Shown: piece by piece, positions 1 to 4,913 of the stretch
Numbering within the stretch: the first letter of the stretch is position 1
Layout: every line of letters starts with the position of its first letter
NCBI GenBank assembly: GCA_913020235.1
Contig: CAJWBT010000181.1
Span: 1-5,395 of the forward strand
Reading direction: 5' to 3'
DNA length: 5,395 nucleotides
Source of the DNA: an uncultured Chloroflexota bacterium
GTDB taxonomy: Bacteria > Chloroflexota > Dehalococcoidia > UBA3495
Position numbers and translations under genes: made by a program
Notes under the pieces: model-generated
Told to the model about the DNA's origin: nothing
Databases searched by the model: none
What the model saw: only the letters and a program-made list of their open reading frames with translations

Positions 1-119
1 TCATCGCCGCCGACGAGCTGGTGGAGGTCACCCCACAGAGCTTCCGCATGCGCAAAAAGCAGCTGTCCACCGCCGCCCGGACCCGCCACCGGGCCGTCAC
101 CGCCAGGGGGCGGGGCTAG
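1..119 (+). CDS. typA: TypA/BipA ribosome-associated GTPase, C-terminal tail (5'-truncated by window)
   Basis: This is the last 38 complete codons of a gene that begins outside the window; the frame opens at base 3 and stops at TAG 117-119. The tail reads IAADELVEVTPQSFRMRKK and then an Arg-rich end. The DELVEVTP(Q/T)S(I/F)R(I/M/L)RK block is the well conserved C-terminal signature of TypA/BipA, a translational GTPase related to EF-G that binds the 70S ribosome and assists ribosome assembly and stress growth; its C-terminal domain is unique to the family. The G domain and all GTP-binding motifs lie upstream and are not seen. The basic end after RKK (AARTRHRAVTARGRG) is typical in length and charge for the family. 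It is the only housekeeping gene here and anchors the left side as chromosomal. A hairpin overlaps its stop codon. Confidence 0.88.
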   Translation, partial: IAADELVEVTPQSFRMRKKQLSTAARTRHRAVTARGRG

Positions 120-131
120 CTCCGGCTAGCC
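114..131 (+). terminator. Hairpin overlapping the typA stop codon, possible terminator without U-tract
   Basis: GGCTAGC (114-120), loop TCCG, then GCTAGCC (125-131) form a perfect 7-bp stem that contains the TAG stop at 117-119. A second 6-bp stem, CGCCGG (157-162) with CCGGCG (169-174), follows. Neither is followed by a run of T, so they are not canonical intrinsic terminators. They could slow transcription at the gene end or protect the 3' end of the message. The pairing is seen; the role is inferred. Confidence 0.35.
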
Positions 132-185
132 AGGGGCAGGAATGATCAGAGGCCGCCGCCGGCGAAACCCGGCGACGAAGGCGAT

Positions 186-250
186 TGCCAAGAATCAGCG
201 GCACACCTAATGAGGGCCTTTCGGCCCACGCGAGGCTTCATTTCTTGGCA
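186..250. repeat. Nested inverted repeat (9-bp outer stem, GC-rich inner hairpin)
   Basis: TGCCAAGAA (186-194) pairs exactly with TTCTTGGCA (242-250). Inside lies GGGCC (214-218), loop TTTC, GGCCC (223-227), a compact stem-loop of terminator shape without a T-tract. The element sits about 65 bp past the typA stop and could be the transcription end of typA or a small foldback repeat. It has no coding content. Confidence 0.4.
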
Positions 251-306
251 GGAGCGGGAGGATTCAAGCCCCGGCCGCCGGCATTGGAGTCTCCCGCCAG
301 GGGTCC

Positions 307-440
307 TGCCTCAAAAGTACCCTGGCGTCTGTCACCCCGAGTGAAGCGAGGGGTCTGGCGTGATGGGCCCAGGCTGCCAATGAGCAACCCCGCACCAGAT
401 TCCTCGTCGCTTCGCTCCTCGGAATGACAGTTTTGAGGCA
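307..440. repeat. Foldback intergenic repeat (MITE/REP-like, 'CHSEERSDEES' type)
   Basis: The element has 10-bp perfect inverted ends, TGCCTCAAAA (307-316) and TTTTGAGGCA (431-440). Inside, the stretch 331-358 (GTCACCCCGAG...GGGGTCTGG) is an imperfect inverted copy of 395-428 (CCAGATTCCTCG...GGAATGAC), extended by CTGTCA/TGACAG at 329-334 and 425-430. Read on the minus strand the right arm gives the well-known spurious peptide CHSEERSDEES, which marks dispersed genomic repeats in many bacteria. A 12-bp direct repeat, CGCCAGGGGTCC, lies on both sides (295-306 and 448-459). There is no transposase inside, so the element is non-autonomous or simply a structured repeat. Short open frames over it on both strands are artefacts of the repeat. 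Confidence 0.7.
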
Positions 441-522
441 AAGCCCACGCCAGGGGTCCCGCTGCACCCCGCTAGATACGTTTTCGTCGCAACCACCAAT
501 ATCCATTCACATTCCAGCGGTG

Positions 523-531
523 TGATATGAT
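523..531 (+). promoter_or_regulatory. Probable extended -10 promoter of the amidohydrolase gene
   Basis: TGATATGAT fits the extended -10 form TGnTATAAT with one mismatch in the hexamer (TATGAT, 526-531). TTCACA at 506-511 resembles a -35 box, but the spacer is only 14 bp, so the extended -10 would have to carry recognition. The predicted start of transcription is near 538, leaving a short leader before the ribosome binding site at 553. This is a consensus match by eye only. Confidence 0.4.
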
Positions 532-552
532 TTGGCCGCCAAATGCTGCAAC

Positions 553-557
553 GGAGG
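553..557 (+). promoter_or_regulatory. Ribosome binding site that fixes the amidohydrolase start
   Basis: GGAGG lies 7 nt before ATG 565. This favours 565 over the in-frame TTG at 532, which lies almost at the predicted transcription start and would have no leader room for a Shine-Dalgarno site. Confidence 0.7.
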
Positions 558-564
558 CTCCATC

Positions 565-1581
565 ATGCCACTCGGAGGCAATGACTGGCTGGCTCAAACC
601 CCGGAACCAACCCTGGAACCGGAGATTCCGGTCTGCGATCCCCACCACCACTTCTGGGTGCACCGGCCCGAGCCGGCGGCCTATCAGCAGTACCTGCTGC
701 CGGACCTGGCGGCCGACATCAACAGCGGCCACAACGTCCGCTCCACCGTGTTTATCGAGGTCAGGGCCGAGTACCGCACTGAAGGCCCCGAGGAGTTGCG
801 CCCGGTGGGCGAGGTGGAGTTTGTTCAGAAACTGGCCGATGAAAGCGCCAGCGGGGCCTACGGATCGGCCCGCGCCGCCGCCGCCATCATCGGCAAGGCC
901 GACCTGAAGCTGGGTGAGGGCGTGCGGCCGGTCCTTGAGGCGCTCCAGGCTGCCAGCCCCAACCGTTTTCGCGGCGTCCGCCATTCGGTGGGCTGGGACC
1001 CCAGCCCGGAGGTAGCGGACCGGGAAATACGGGGCGCCCTGGCCACCGATGGCTACCGGGCCGGCGCACGGGTCCTGGCGCAGATGGGCTTCCTGCTGGA
1101 GAACTCCCTGTATTTCCCCCAACTGGGCGAGCTGGCCGATTTCGCCAACGCCTTGCCCGAACTCACCATCGTGCTGAACCATTGCGGCGGGCTGCTGCGA
1201 GTAGGCCCCTACGCCGACCGCGACAACGAGGTGCTGGCCGAGTGGCGTAGGGGCTTGGCCGCCGTGGCCAAATGCCCCAACGTCATCATGAAGGTGGGCG
1301 GTGTGGGCCAGGCACGGTACGGCTTCGACTGGTCGAAGCGGGAGGTCCCCGTGGGGTCGGAGGAGTTGGCCGGGTCGCTGGCGCCGCTCATGAATTACTG
1401 CATCGAGCAGTTCGGCCCAAGCCGTTGTATGTTCGAGAGCAACTTCCCGGTCGATAAAGTGGCATACTCCTACAACGTGATATACAACGCCTTCAAACGG
1501 TTGTCCAAGGGCTACTCGGCTACCGAGCGCGCCTCCCTGTTCCACGACACCGCCGCTCGGGTATATCGCATAAACGTGTGA
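565..1581 (+). CDS. Amidohydrolase-2 family TIM-barrel hydrolase (COG3618-like, lactonase-type)
   Basis: A 338-aa cytosolic protein with no signal peptide. The length and motifs fit the amidohydrolase-2 (PF04909/COG3618) family, which includes 2-pyrone-4,6-dicarboxylate lactonase (LigI), L-fuconolactonase and L-rhamnonolactonase. Visible motifs are DPHHHFW at 25-31 (end of barrel strand 1, His27/His29), RGVRH at 136-140, a strand ending LNHCGG at 204-209 (His206), and CMFESNFPVDK at 288-298 near the C-terminus. The last motif aligns with the G(S/T)DWP block that carries the catalytic Asp in LigI; here the residue is Asn293, with Asp297 four residues later. The likely reaction is hydrolysis of a lactone or similar cyclic ester; the substrate cannot be read from the sequence. 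The start at 565 is set by GGAGG. A hairpin follows the stop. The gene is very GC-rich at third codon positions. The family is confident, the activity is not. Confidence 0.88.
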   Translation: MPLGGNDWLAQTPEPTLEPEIPVCDPHHHFWVHRPEPAAYQQYLLPDLAADINSGHNVRSTVFIEVRAEYRTEGPEELRPVGEVEFVQKLADESASGAYGSARAAAAIIGKADLKLGEGVRPVLEALQAASPNRFRGVRHSVGWDPSPEVADREIRGALATDGYRAGARVLAQMGFLLENSLYFPQLGELADFANALPELTIVLNHCGGLLRVGPYADRDNEVLAEWRRGLAAVAKCPNVIMKVGGVGQARYGFDWSKREVPVGSEELAGSLAPLMNYCIEQFGPSRCMFESNFPVDKVAYSYNVIYNAFKRLSKGYSATERASLFHDTAARVYRINV

Positions 1582-1587
1582 CGCGCC

Positions 1588-1631
1588 GGCGGCAATCCGC
1601 CCGGGTGGCCCCTCGGCATGAGGTCCACCCG
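1588..1631 (+). terminator. Two hairpins after the amidohydrolase gene, possible terminator
   Basis: GGCGG (1588-1592), loop CAAT, CCGCC (1597-1601) lies just past the stop. CGGGTGG (1602-1608) then pairs with CCACCCG (1625-1631) around an inner CCTC/GAGG pairing. The stems are strong and well placed for an end of transcription, but no T-run follows, so rho-independent termination is not certain. Confidence 0.4.
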
Positions 1632-1640
1632 AGACAACCC

Positions 1641-1811
1641 AGTCTACTGTCTTGTAGATAGCGTTACATCGGCGAAGTTGTGCGACATCCCCTCCCCACG
1701 ATAGTCTTTCCGGCGGAGGCCGGAATCCAGAAAAGTGCTGGCTGGATCCCCCTTCCGCGGAAGGGCCGGGATGACTGGCTGGGTTTCAGGCCAATTACAA
1801 GACACTAGACT
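1641..1811. mobile_element. MITE-like element with 16-bp inverted ends and TA/CTAG target signature
   Basis: AGTCTACTGTCTTGTA (1641-1656) is an inverted copy of TACAAGACACTAGACT (1796-1811) with one mismatch in 16. TA occurs at 1645-1646 and 1806-1807 in the same place in each arm. If these are a target duplication, the element proper is 1647-1805 (159 bp) and the empty site would be AGTCTAGACT, a perfect palindrome centred on CTAG. TA duplication at CTAG is the known behaviour of the IS630 family. Inside, 1704-1730 and 1742-1775 are an imperfect inverted pair of the widespread type giving 'CTGGATTCCCGCCTTCGCGGGAATGAC'-like sequence. There is no transposase, so any movement needed a helper elsewhere. 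The inverted ends are certain; the family is inferred. Confidence 0.65.
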
Positions 1812-1941
1812 AAAGAGAGGGGGCACCCTGCCGAGCAGTGGCAACCCGTGGCGAGACAGGGGGACTCTCGTTTGTTATCGCCCATTCCCGTCCTACTGAT
1901 CAGGTTCACCTCGCTCTTCCACCCACAGGAGGGAATCCATC

Positions 1942-2250
1942 ATGAAACGCATTATGGTACGGTACAAAGTGAAGGGAGACAGGGCGGCGGAAAACGAGGA
2001 TTACATCAGGAAGGTTTTTGAAGAGCTAAAGCAAACTGGGCCGGAAGACTTTCGGTACGCGTCGTTCAAACAGGACGATGGACTGAGCTTCGTTCACATA
2101 GTTTCATTCGAATCCGAGGGAGGGAACAATCCTCTAGTGGATTCGCCTGCCTTCAAGGCCTTTCAAGGAGAGATCGGAGAAAGATGCGAGGAACCCCCGG
2201 TTGCCGTGGAGCTGAATGAAATTGGCTCTTATCGGTTTTTTGGAAGCTGA
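1942..2250 (+). CDS. Small protein, probable dimeric alpha+beta barrel (antibiotic-biosynthesis-monooxygenase-like)
   Basis: A 102-aa soluble protein preceded by AGGAGG at 1927-1932, 9 nt before the ATG. The pattern is one ferredoxin-like half: strand (RIMVRYKVK, 3-11), helix (AAENEDYIRKVFEELKQT, 15-32), strands (FRYASFKQDD and SFVHIVSFES, 37-58), helix with SPAFKAFQ near 68-75, and a final strand ending ELNEIGSYRFFG. The length, the internal SPAFKAFQ segment and the closing strand resemble ABM/quinol-monooxygenase-like members of the dimeric alpha+beta barrel superfamily. That superfamily also contains cofactor-free monooxygenases and the L-rhamnose mutarotase, so the fold does not give the reaction. 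Third positions are only moderately GC-rich and AGG/AGA and GGA codons are frequent, unlike the upstream amidohydrolase gene. It ends 68 bp from the convergent enolase-superfamily gene. No clear promoter is seen. Confidence 0.75.
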   Translation: MKRIMVRYKVKGDRAAENEDYIRKVFEELKQTGPEDFRYASFKQDDGLSFVHIVSFESEGGNNPLVDSPAFKAFQGEIGERCEEPPVAVELNEIGSYRFFGS

Positions 2251-2256
2251 GGGACG

Positions 2257-2294
2257 GGCCTTGAGGGTTAGCACCCGTGGGTCCAAGCAAGGTC
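2257..2294. terminator. Stem-loop between convergent genes, possible shared terminator
   Basis: GGCCTTG (2257-2263) pairs with CAAGGTC (2288-2294; one G-T pair), with an inner GGGT-TAGC-ACCC hairpin (2265-2276) and an unpaired stretch. It lies in the 68-bp gap between the stop codons of two convergent genes, where a bidirectional terminator would be expected. There is no T-run on either strand. Confidence 0.3.
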
Positions 2295-2318
2295 ACCCTG
2301 GAGCTGCCGGATTCCCGC

Positions 2319-3458
2319 CTACTGATCGACCACTGAGCCGTCAACGTTGAGGCGCGAGAGAACCTCCCGAGGCCTGGGCGGGTACTTCTCCTGGGCTCCC
2401 TCGGCCAACTCTATGCCGATGCCTGGCGTCGTGGGGATGATGAGGTATCCGTCCTCAAGCTGAATCGTGGTTTTGACAATCTCGCTCTTGGGCGGTTCGT
2501 GCTCGCCCGTGGGATACTCCTGCAGCGCGAAGTTCGGGATGCACGCCGCAAGCTGAAGGCACGCGGCGGTGCTCACCGGGCTCAGGGGATTGTGGGGCAC
2601 CACGCCCACGTAGTGGGCCTCGGCGATGGCGGCAATCTTCTTACCGTGGCTCAAGCCACCGGCCATGCATACGTCGGGGCGCACGTATTGGACCGCGCCC
2701 CGTTTCAGCAGCATCGCGAACTCGTGGATTGAGTGGAAGCGTTCCCCCGTGGCGATGGGAATCGAGATGTGGTTGGCCACCTGCTCCATGGCATCGAAGT
2801 TGTCGGGCAAAATGGGGTCCTCGTAGAAGAAGGGGTGATACTCCTCGATGCCGCGGGCCAACGCAATGGCCTCCGCGGGGGCGAGACGGCGATGAATCTC
2901 GATGCACAGGTCCACCTCGTCACCGGCAGCCTCCCGGTAGGCGGCCACCGTCCTGATGGCGTCCCTGATCTTATCGACGTGGGTCTTGAAGAACGGGATC
3001 TTCCTGGAGTCGTCCAGGAATGGAGTCAGGTGGCCGACCGCTGTAAACCCCTGGGCTCTAGCGTCCCTGACGCCCTGGATCAGCTTCTCTTTGGTGTCGC
3101 CGCGGACGTGGTAGTACACTCGTGCCTTGTCCCGGGTCTTCCCTCCGAGGAGTTGGTATGCCGGCACCCCGAAGTGCTTGCCGGCGATATCCCACAGCGC
3201 TATGTCGATTGCGCTTATCGCCCCCATGATGGCGGCGCCTCGGAAGTGGCTGAAGCGGGCCATGTACTGCCAGTGGTGCTCAATGCGGAGAGGGTCTTGA
3301 CCTACCAGGTATCGGGCTAACGCCTTGATGGCGCCGGCCGACGCTTCCAGGAATCCCCAGGCGCCTGATTCCCCGAGGCCCGTGATTCCTTCGTCGGTGT
3401 GCACCTCGACGAACAGATATCTGTCGACGGGGATCGCGTCCACGGCGGTGATCTTCAT
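2319..3458 (-). CDS. Enolase-superfamily (mandelate racemase/muconate lactonizing) enzyme, galactonate-dehydratase-like
   Basis: A 379-aa cytosolic enzyme of full family length. The N-terminal capping domain (about 1-115) has the DEGITGLGE motif (22-30) and ends in the family's ALWDIAGKHFGVPAYQLLGG (87-106). The barrel carries E187-I188-H189 at the end of a strand, YEDP with E213, GER with E239, PHNPLSP with H289, and LQE with E314. These line up with D183-x-H185, E209, E235, H285 and E310 of E. coli galactonate dehydratase (DgoD), so the expected chemistry is Mg-dependent dehydration of an aldonic acid to a 2-keto-3-deoxy acid. Two differences are noted: the first metal ligand is Glu, not Asp, and the KxK position is replaced by V141-G142-H143. 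The start is supported by AGGAGG on the minus strand (3468-3463), 4 nt before the ATG. It is convergent with the small barrel gene and divergent from the lipoprotein. The substrate is not known. Confidence 0.9.
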   Translation of the reverse strand: MKITAVDAIPVDRYLFVEVHTDEGITGLGESGAWGFLEASAGAIKALARYLVGQDPLRIEHHWQYMARFSHFRGAAIMGAISAIDIALWDIAGKHFGVPAYQLLGGKTRDKARVYYHVRGDTKEKLIQGVRDARAQGFTAVGHLTPFLDDSRKIPFFKTHVDKIRDAIRTVAAYREAAGDEVDLCIEIHRRLAPAEAIALARGIEEYHPFFYEDPILPDNFDAMEQVANHISIPIATGERFHSIHEFAMLLKRGAVQYVRPDVCMAGGLSHGKKIAAIAEAHYVGVVPHNPLSPVSTAACLQLAACIPNFALQEYPTGEHEPPKSEIVKTTIQLEDGYLIIPTTPGIGIELAEGAQEKYPPRPREVLSRLNVDGSVVDQ

Positions 3459-3488
3459 CGCTCCTCCTGTAGGGGATATTCCGGAAGC

Positions 3489-3510
3489 TGAGCGTATTCT
3501 GAGCGTATTC
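3489..3510. repeat. Tandem 11-bp repeat upstream of the enolase-superfamily gene
   Basis: TGAGCGTATTC occurs twice in direct contact (3489-3499 and 3500-3510), about 30 bp upstream of the minus-strand start codon. The period of 11 bp is close to one helical turn, so two protein copies could bind side by side on the same face. It overlaps the proposed -10 box. It could be an operator or a chance slippage duplication. Confidence 0.5.
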
Positions 3511-3536
3511 TATTGGAGACTGGGAGCATAGGGCAA
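3507..3536 (-). promoter_or_regulatory. Candidate sigma70-type promoter for the enolase-superfamily gene
   Basis: On the minus strand TTGCCC (3536-3531), an 18-bp spacer and TAGAAT (3512-3507) resemble -35 and -10 boxes, with 4/6 and 5/6 matches. The predicted start of transcription falls in the tandem 11-bp repeat, about 40 nt before the start codon, with AGGAGG between. This was read by eye. Confidence 0.3.
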
Positions 3537-3570
3537 GGCATCCCATTTTCGTTGAAAGTCTACACCCGGT

Positions 3571-3607
3571 CCCCAAAATTGCGGTCGCGGGCAATTATGC
3601 TTTGGGG
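3571..3607. promoter_or_regulatory. Bulged palindrome in the divergent intergenic region, possible operator
   Basis: CCCCAAA (3571-3577) pairs with TTTGGGG (3601-3607), and inside it AATTGC (3577-3582) pairs with GCAATT (3591-3596). The right arm has a 4-nt bulge, ATGC, and the loop is 8 nt. This is about 12 paired bases in the middle of the 266-bp gap between two divergent genes. It could be an operator or a structured upstream RNA. The pairing is seen directly; the role is inferred. Confidence 0.4.
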
Positions 3608-3688
3608 CGCCTCCCTGGTCTCATGCCAAGATTCGGTCCGTTTGCCCCGGCCATCGGAAGTGCTCGGAATATTTGACCTGTACCCCGG

Positions 3689-3718
3689 TTCGCATTTAGC
3701 GCCCCGCTTTGCTAGCAT
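3689..3718 (+). promoter_or_regulatory. Weak candidate promoter implying a leaderless lipoprotein mRNA
   Basis: TTCGCA (3689-3694), an 18-bp spacer and TAGCAT (3713-3718) each match the sigma70 boxes at 4/6. The ATG at 3725 follows 6 nt after the -10 box, where transcription would start, and no Shine-Dalgarno sequence precedes it. TTGACC at 3673-3678 is a better -35 box, but it has only TTTAGC (3695-3700) as partner. Confidence 0.22.
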
Positions 3719-3724
3719 CGATTC

Positions 3725-4855
3725 ATGGGGTTTCGACGTCTGGTTCTCGGACTGATGGTCATTCTTGCCCTGTCGTTCCTTGCCGCATGCCAAGAGGCGT
3801 CCACTGAACGCCCGGCAACCGCCACTCCCACCGCGAGGCCTACCCAGCCGCCGGCCCCGGCAACCGCCACTCCCGCCGCGAGGTCTACCCAGCCGCCGGC
3901 CCTGGCAACTGCTGCTCCCGCCGAAAGGTCTACCCAACCGCCGGCCCCGGCAACCGCCGATCTCGCCGCGAGGCCTACTTTTGCGCCCAGCCCCACGGCA
4001 GTGCCCGCTTCAGCAGGCACACCGGAAGAACCGCCCGCCACAACCGATGTGCCAGCTTCAGACAATGGCACTCAGCCCACGCCAACGCCTCAACCGGCAA
4101 CAGCGGATCCTACCGGCGATCCACACCCACCGGCGACGCGGCCGAGTACACCGAATGACGTCCCGGCTGAGGCTGCTGACGCGACATCCGGCGTTCGATG
4201 GTCGTTCAACGGAACGACCTGGTCACCAACCGGGACGCCGCCGGATTGCGCGGAACCCTTTGTCGTGCAGACGCCCGTGGACATGGATATGGTAACCATG
4301 GCGCTGTGGCCCGGCCAACAACGCGGCGCCTATGTTGCGCATGGCGGTTTTCGCTTCGATGCAGACGGGGGCACCAGTATCACGGTACGGGCTCCGATCG
4401 GCTCCCACTTGGTACAAGCGAGCCGATACTTAGAAGGCGACGACGAACAATACCTGCTGTTCTTCTCGGTGCCATGCGGATTCTTCTATCGCTTTGATCA
4501 CGTGCGCGAGGTGCCACCAAAACTCGCGGATGCGCTCAAGGACCTGCCGCCCGCTGTTTCCGGCGATAGCAGAACAAACTTTATCAATCCCCCGTTGTGG
4601 ATAGAACAAGGAGAAGTTGTCGCCACTTCGATTGGCATAGCCCCTTCAAATATCTTCGTCGACTTTGGCCTGTACGACGTGCGAACACCAAACAACGTCA
4701 TACCAAACTCGGCCTGGGCTGATCTATTTTCCGGCGACAAAGAATTCGGGCACTACGGCGTATGCTTCTTTGACTACCTGCCCGGAAACCACGGCGAATT
4801 GATGCGCGCCCTCCCGACCGGCAAAGAAGGGAAGACGAGTGATTTTTGCGAGTAA
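3725..4855 (+). CDS. Secreted lipoprotein: Pro/Thr/Ala-rich linker plus degenerate M23/LytM-like domain
   Basis: A 376-aa protein. Residues 1-22 are a lipoprotein signal: basic MGFRR, a hydrophobic stretch 6-21, and the lipobox LAAC with Cys22 as the lipidated residue. Residues 23 to about 155 are a low-complexity Pro/Ala/Thr linker holding three 15-aa repeats (37-81), likely spanning the cell envelope. Residues 156-376 form a globular domain with four cysteines (175, 251, 347, 375) that could form disulfides. Its order of motifs, HGGFRF (206-211), RAPIGSHLV (222-230), YRFDHV (255-260), EQGEVVATSIG (294-304) and FVDFGLYD (311-318), parallels M23 peptidases (HxGxD, APxGtpV, tlYxHl, VxxGqxIgxvG, HxHFE). 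Most of the zinc ligands are replaced, so a peptidase is unlikely; a binding or structural role is possible. No Shine-Dalgarno site precedes the ATG. The lipoprotein call is firm, the fold is tentative and the function unknown. Confidence 0.82.
   Translation: MGFRRLVLGLMVILALSFLAACQEASTERPATATPTARPTQPPAPATATPAARSTQPPALATAAPAERSTQPPAPATADLAARPTFAPSPTAVPASAGTPEEPPATTDVPASDNGTQPTPTPQPATADPTGDPHPPATRPSTPNDVPAEAADATSGVRWSFNGTTWSPTGTPPDCAEPFVVQTPVDMDMVTMALWPGQQRGAYVAHGGFRFDADGGTSITVRAPIGSHLVQASRYLEGDDEQYLLFFSVPCGFFYRFDHVREVPPKLADALKDLPPAVSGDSRTNFINPPLWIEQGEVVATSIGIAPSNIFVDFGLYDVRTPNNVIPNSAWADLFSGDKEFGHYGVCFFDYLPGNHGELMRALPTGKEGKTSDFCE
3833..3967 (+). repeat. Three in-frame 45-bp tandem repeats in the lipoprotein linker
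   Basis: Units start at 3833, 3878 and 3923 and encode ARPTQPPAPATATPA, ARSTQPPALATAAPA and ERSTQPPAPATADLA. A partial unit precedes them (3811-3832, PATATPT) and another follows (from 3968, ARPT). The 45-bp period keeps frame, so slippage or recombination can change the linker length without breaking the gene. This is not a CRISPR array: there are no spacers and the frame is open throughout. Confidence 0.85.
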
Positions 4856-4913
4856 CAGCTGGGGATAATCCCGGCCCCTTGTCGAGCACCGCGTGCCGCG
4901 CAGGCCCCACCCC

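Larger units (their letters stand above)
1884..2327. repeat. 17-18 bp direct repeats bracketing the small barrel-protein gene
   Basis: ATTCCCGTCCTACTGATC (1884-1901) and ATTCCCGCCTACTGATC (2311-2327) differ only by one T. The right copy includes the TAG stop codon of the minus-strand enolase-superfamily gene (2319-2321). The left copy lies 41 bp before the start of the 102-aa gene. Coordinates cover both copies and the gene between them. Confidence 0.6.

Noticed and set aside
185..506. Short open frames on both strands over 185-506, including a CHSEERSDEES peptide
   Set aside because: They are translations of the foldback repeat; this peptide is a known annotation artefact of dispersed repeats.
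472..1545. A long open frame on the minus strand, 357 codons, opposite the amidohydrolase gene
   Set aside because: It is the GC-driven shadow of the plus-strand gene, which has family motifs and a ribosome binding site; the antisense product shows no family motif and is rich in His, Gln and Gly runs.
1644..1844. A 66-codon minus-strand frame with a DSGLRRKD segment
   Set aside because: It is a translation of the MITE-like element and its internal inverted pair, not a gene.
1872..1900. TTGTTA and TACTGA as a promoter for the 102-aa gene
   Set aside because: The -10 candidate matches only 2 of 6 consensus bases and lies in the direct repeat; I do not support a promoter call.
2733..3320. A 195-codon plus-strand frame opposite the enolase-superfamily gene
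   Set aside because: It is antisense to a clear full-length enzyme, has no recognisable motif, and is a normal by-product of high GC content.
3833..3967. CRISPR-like regular repeats
   Set aside because: The 45-bp units are contiguous, have no spacers and encode the in-frame Pro-rich linker of the lipoprotein.
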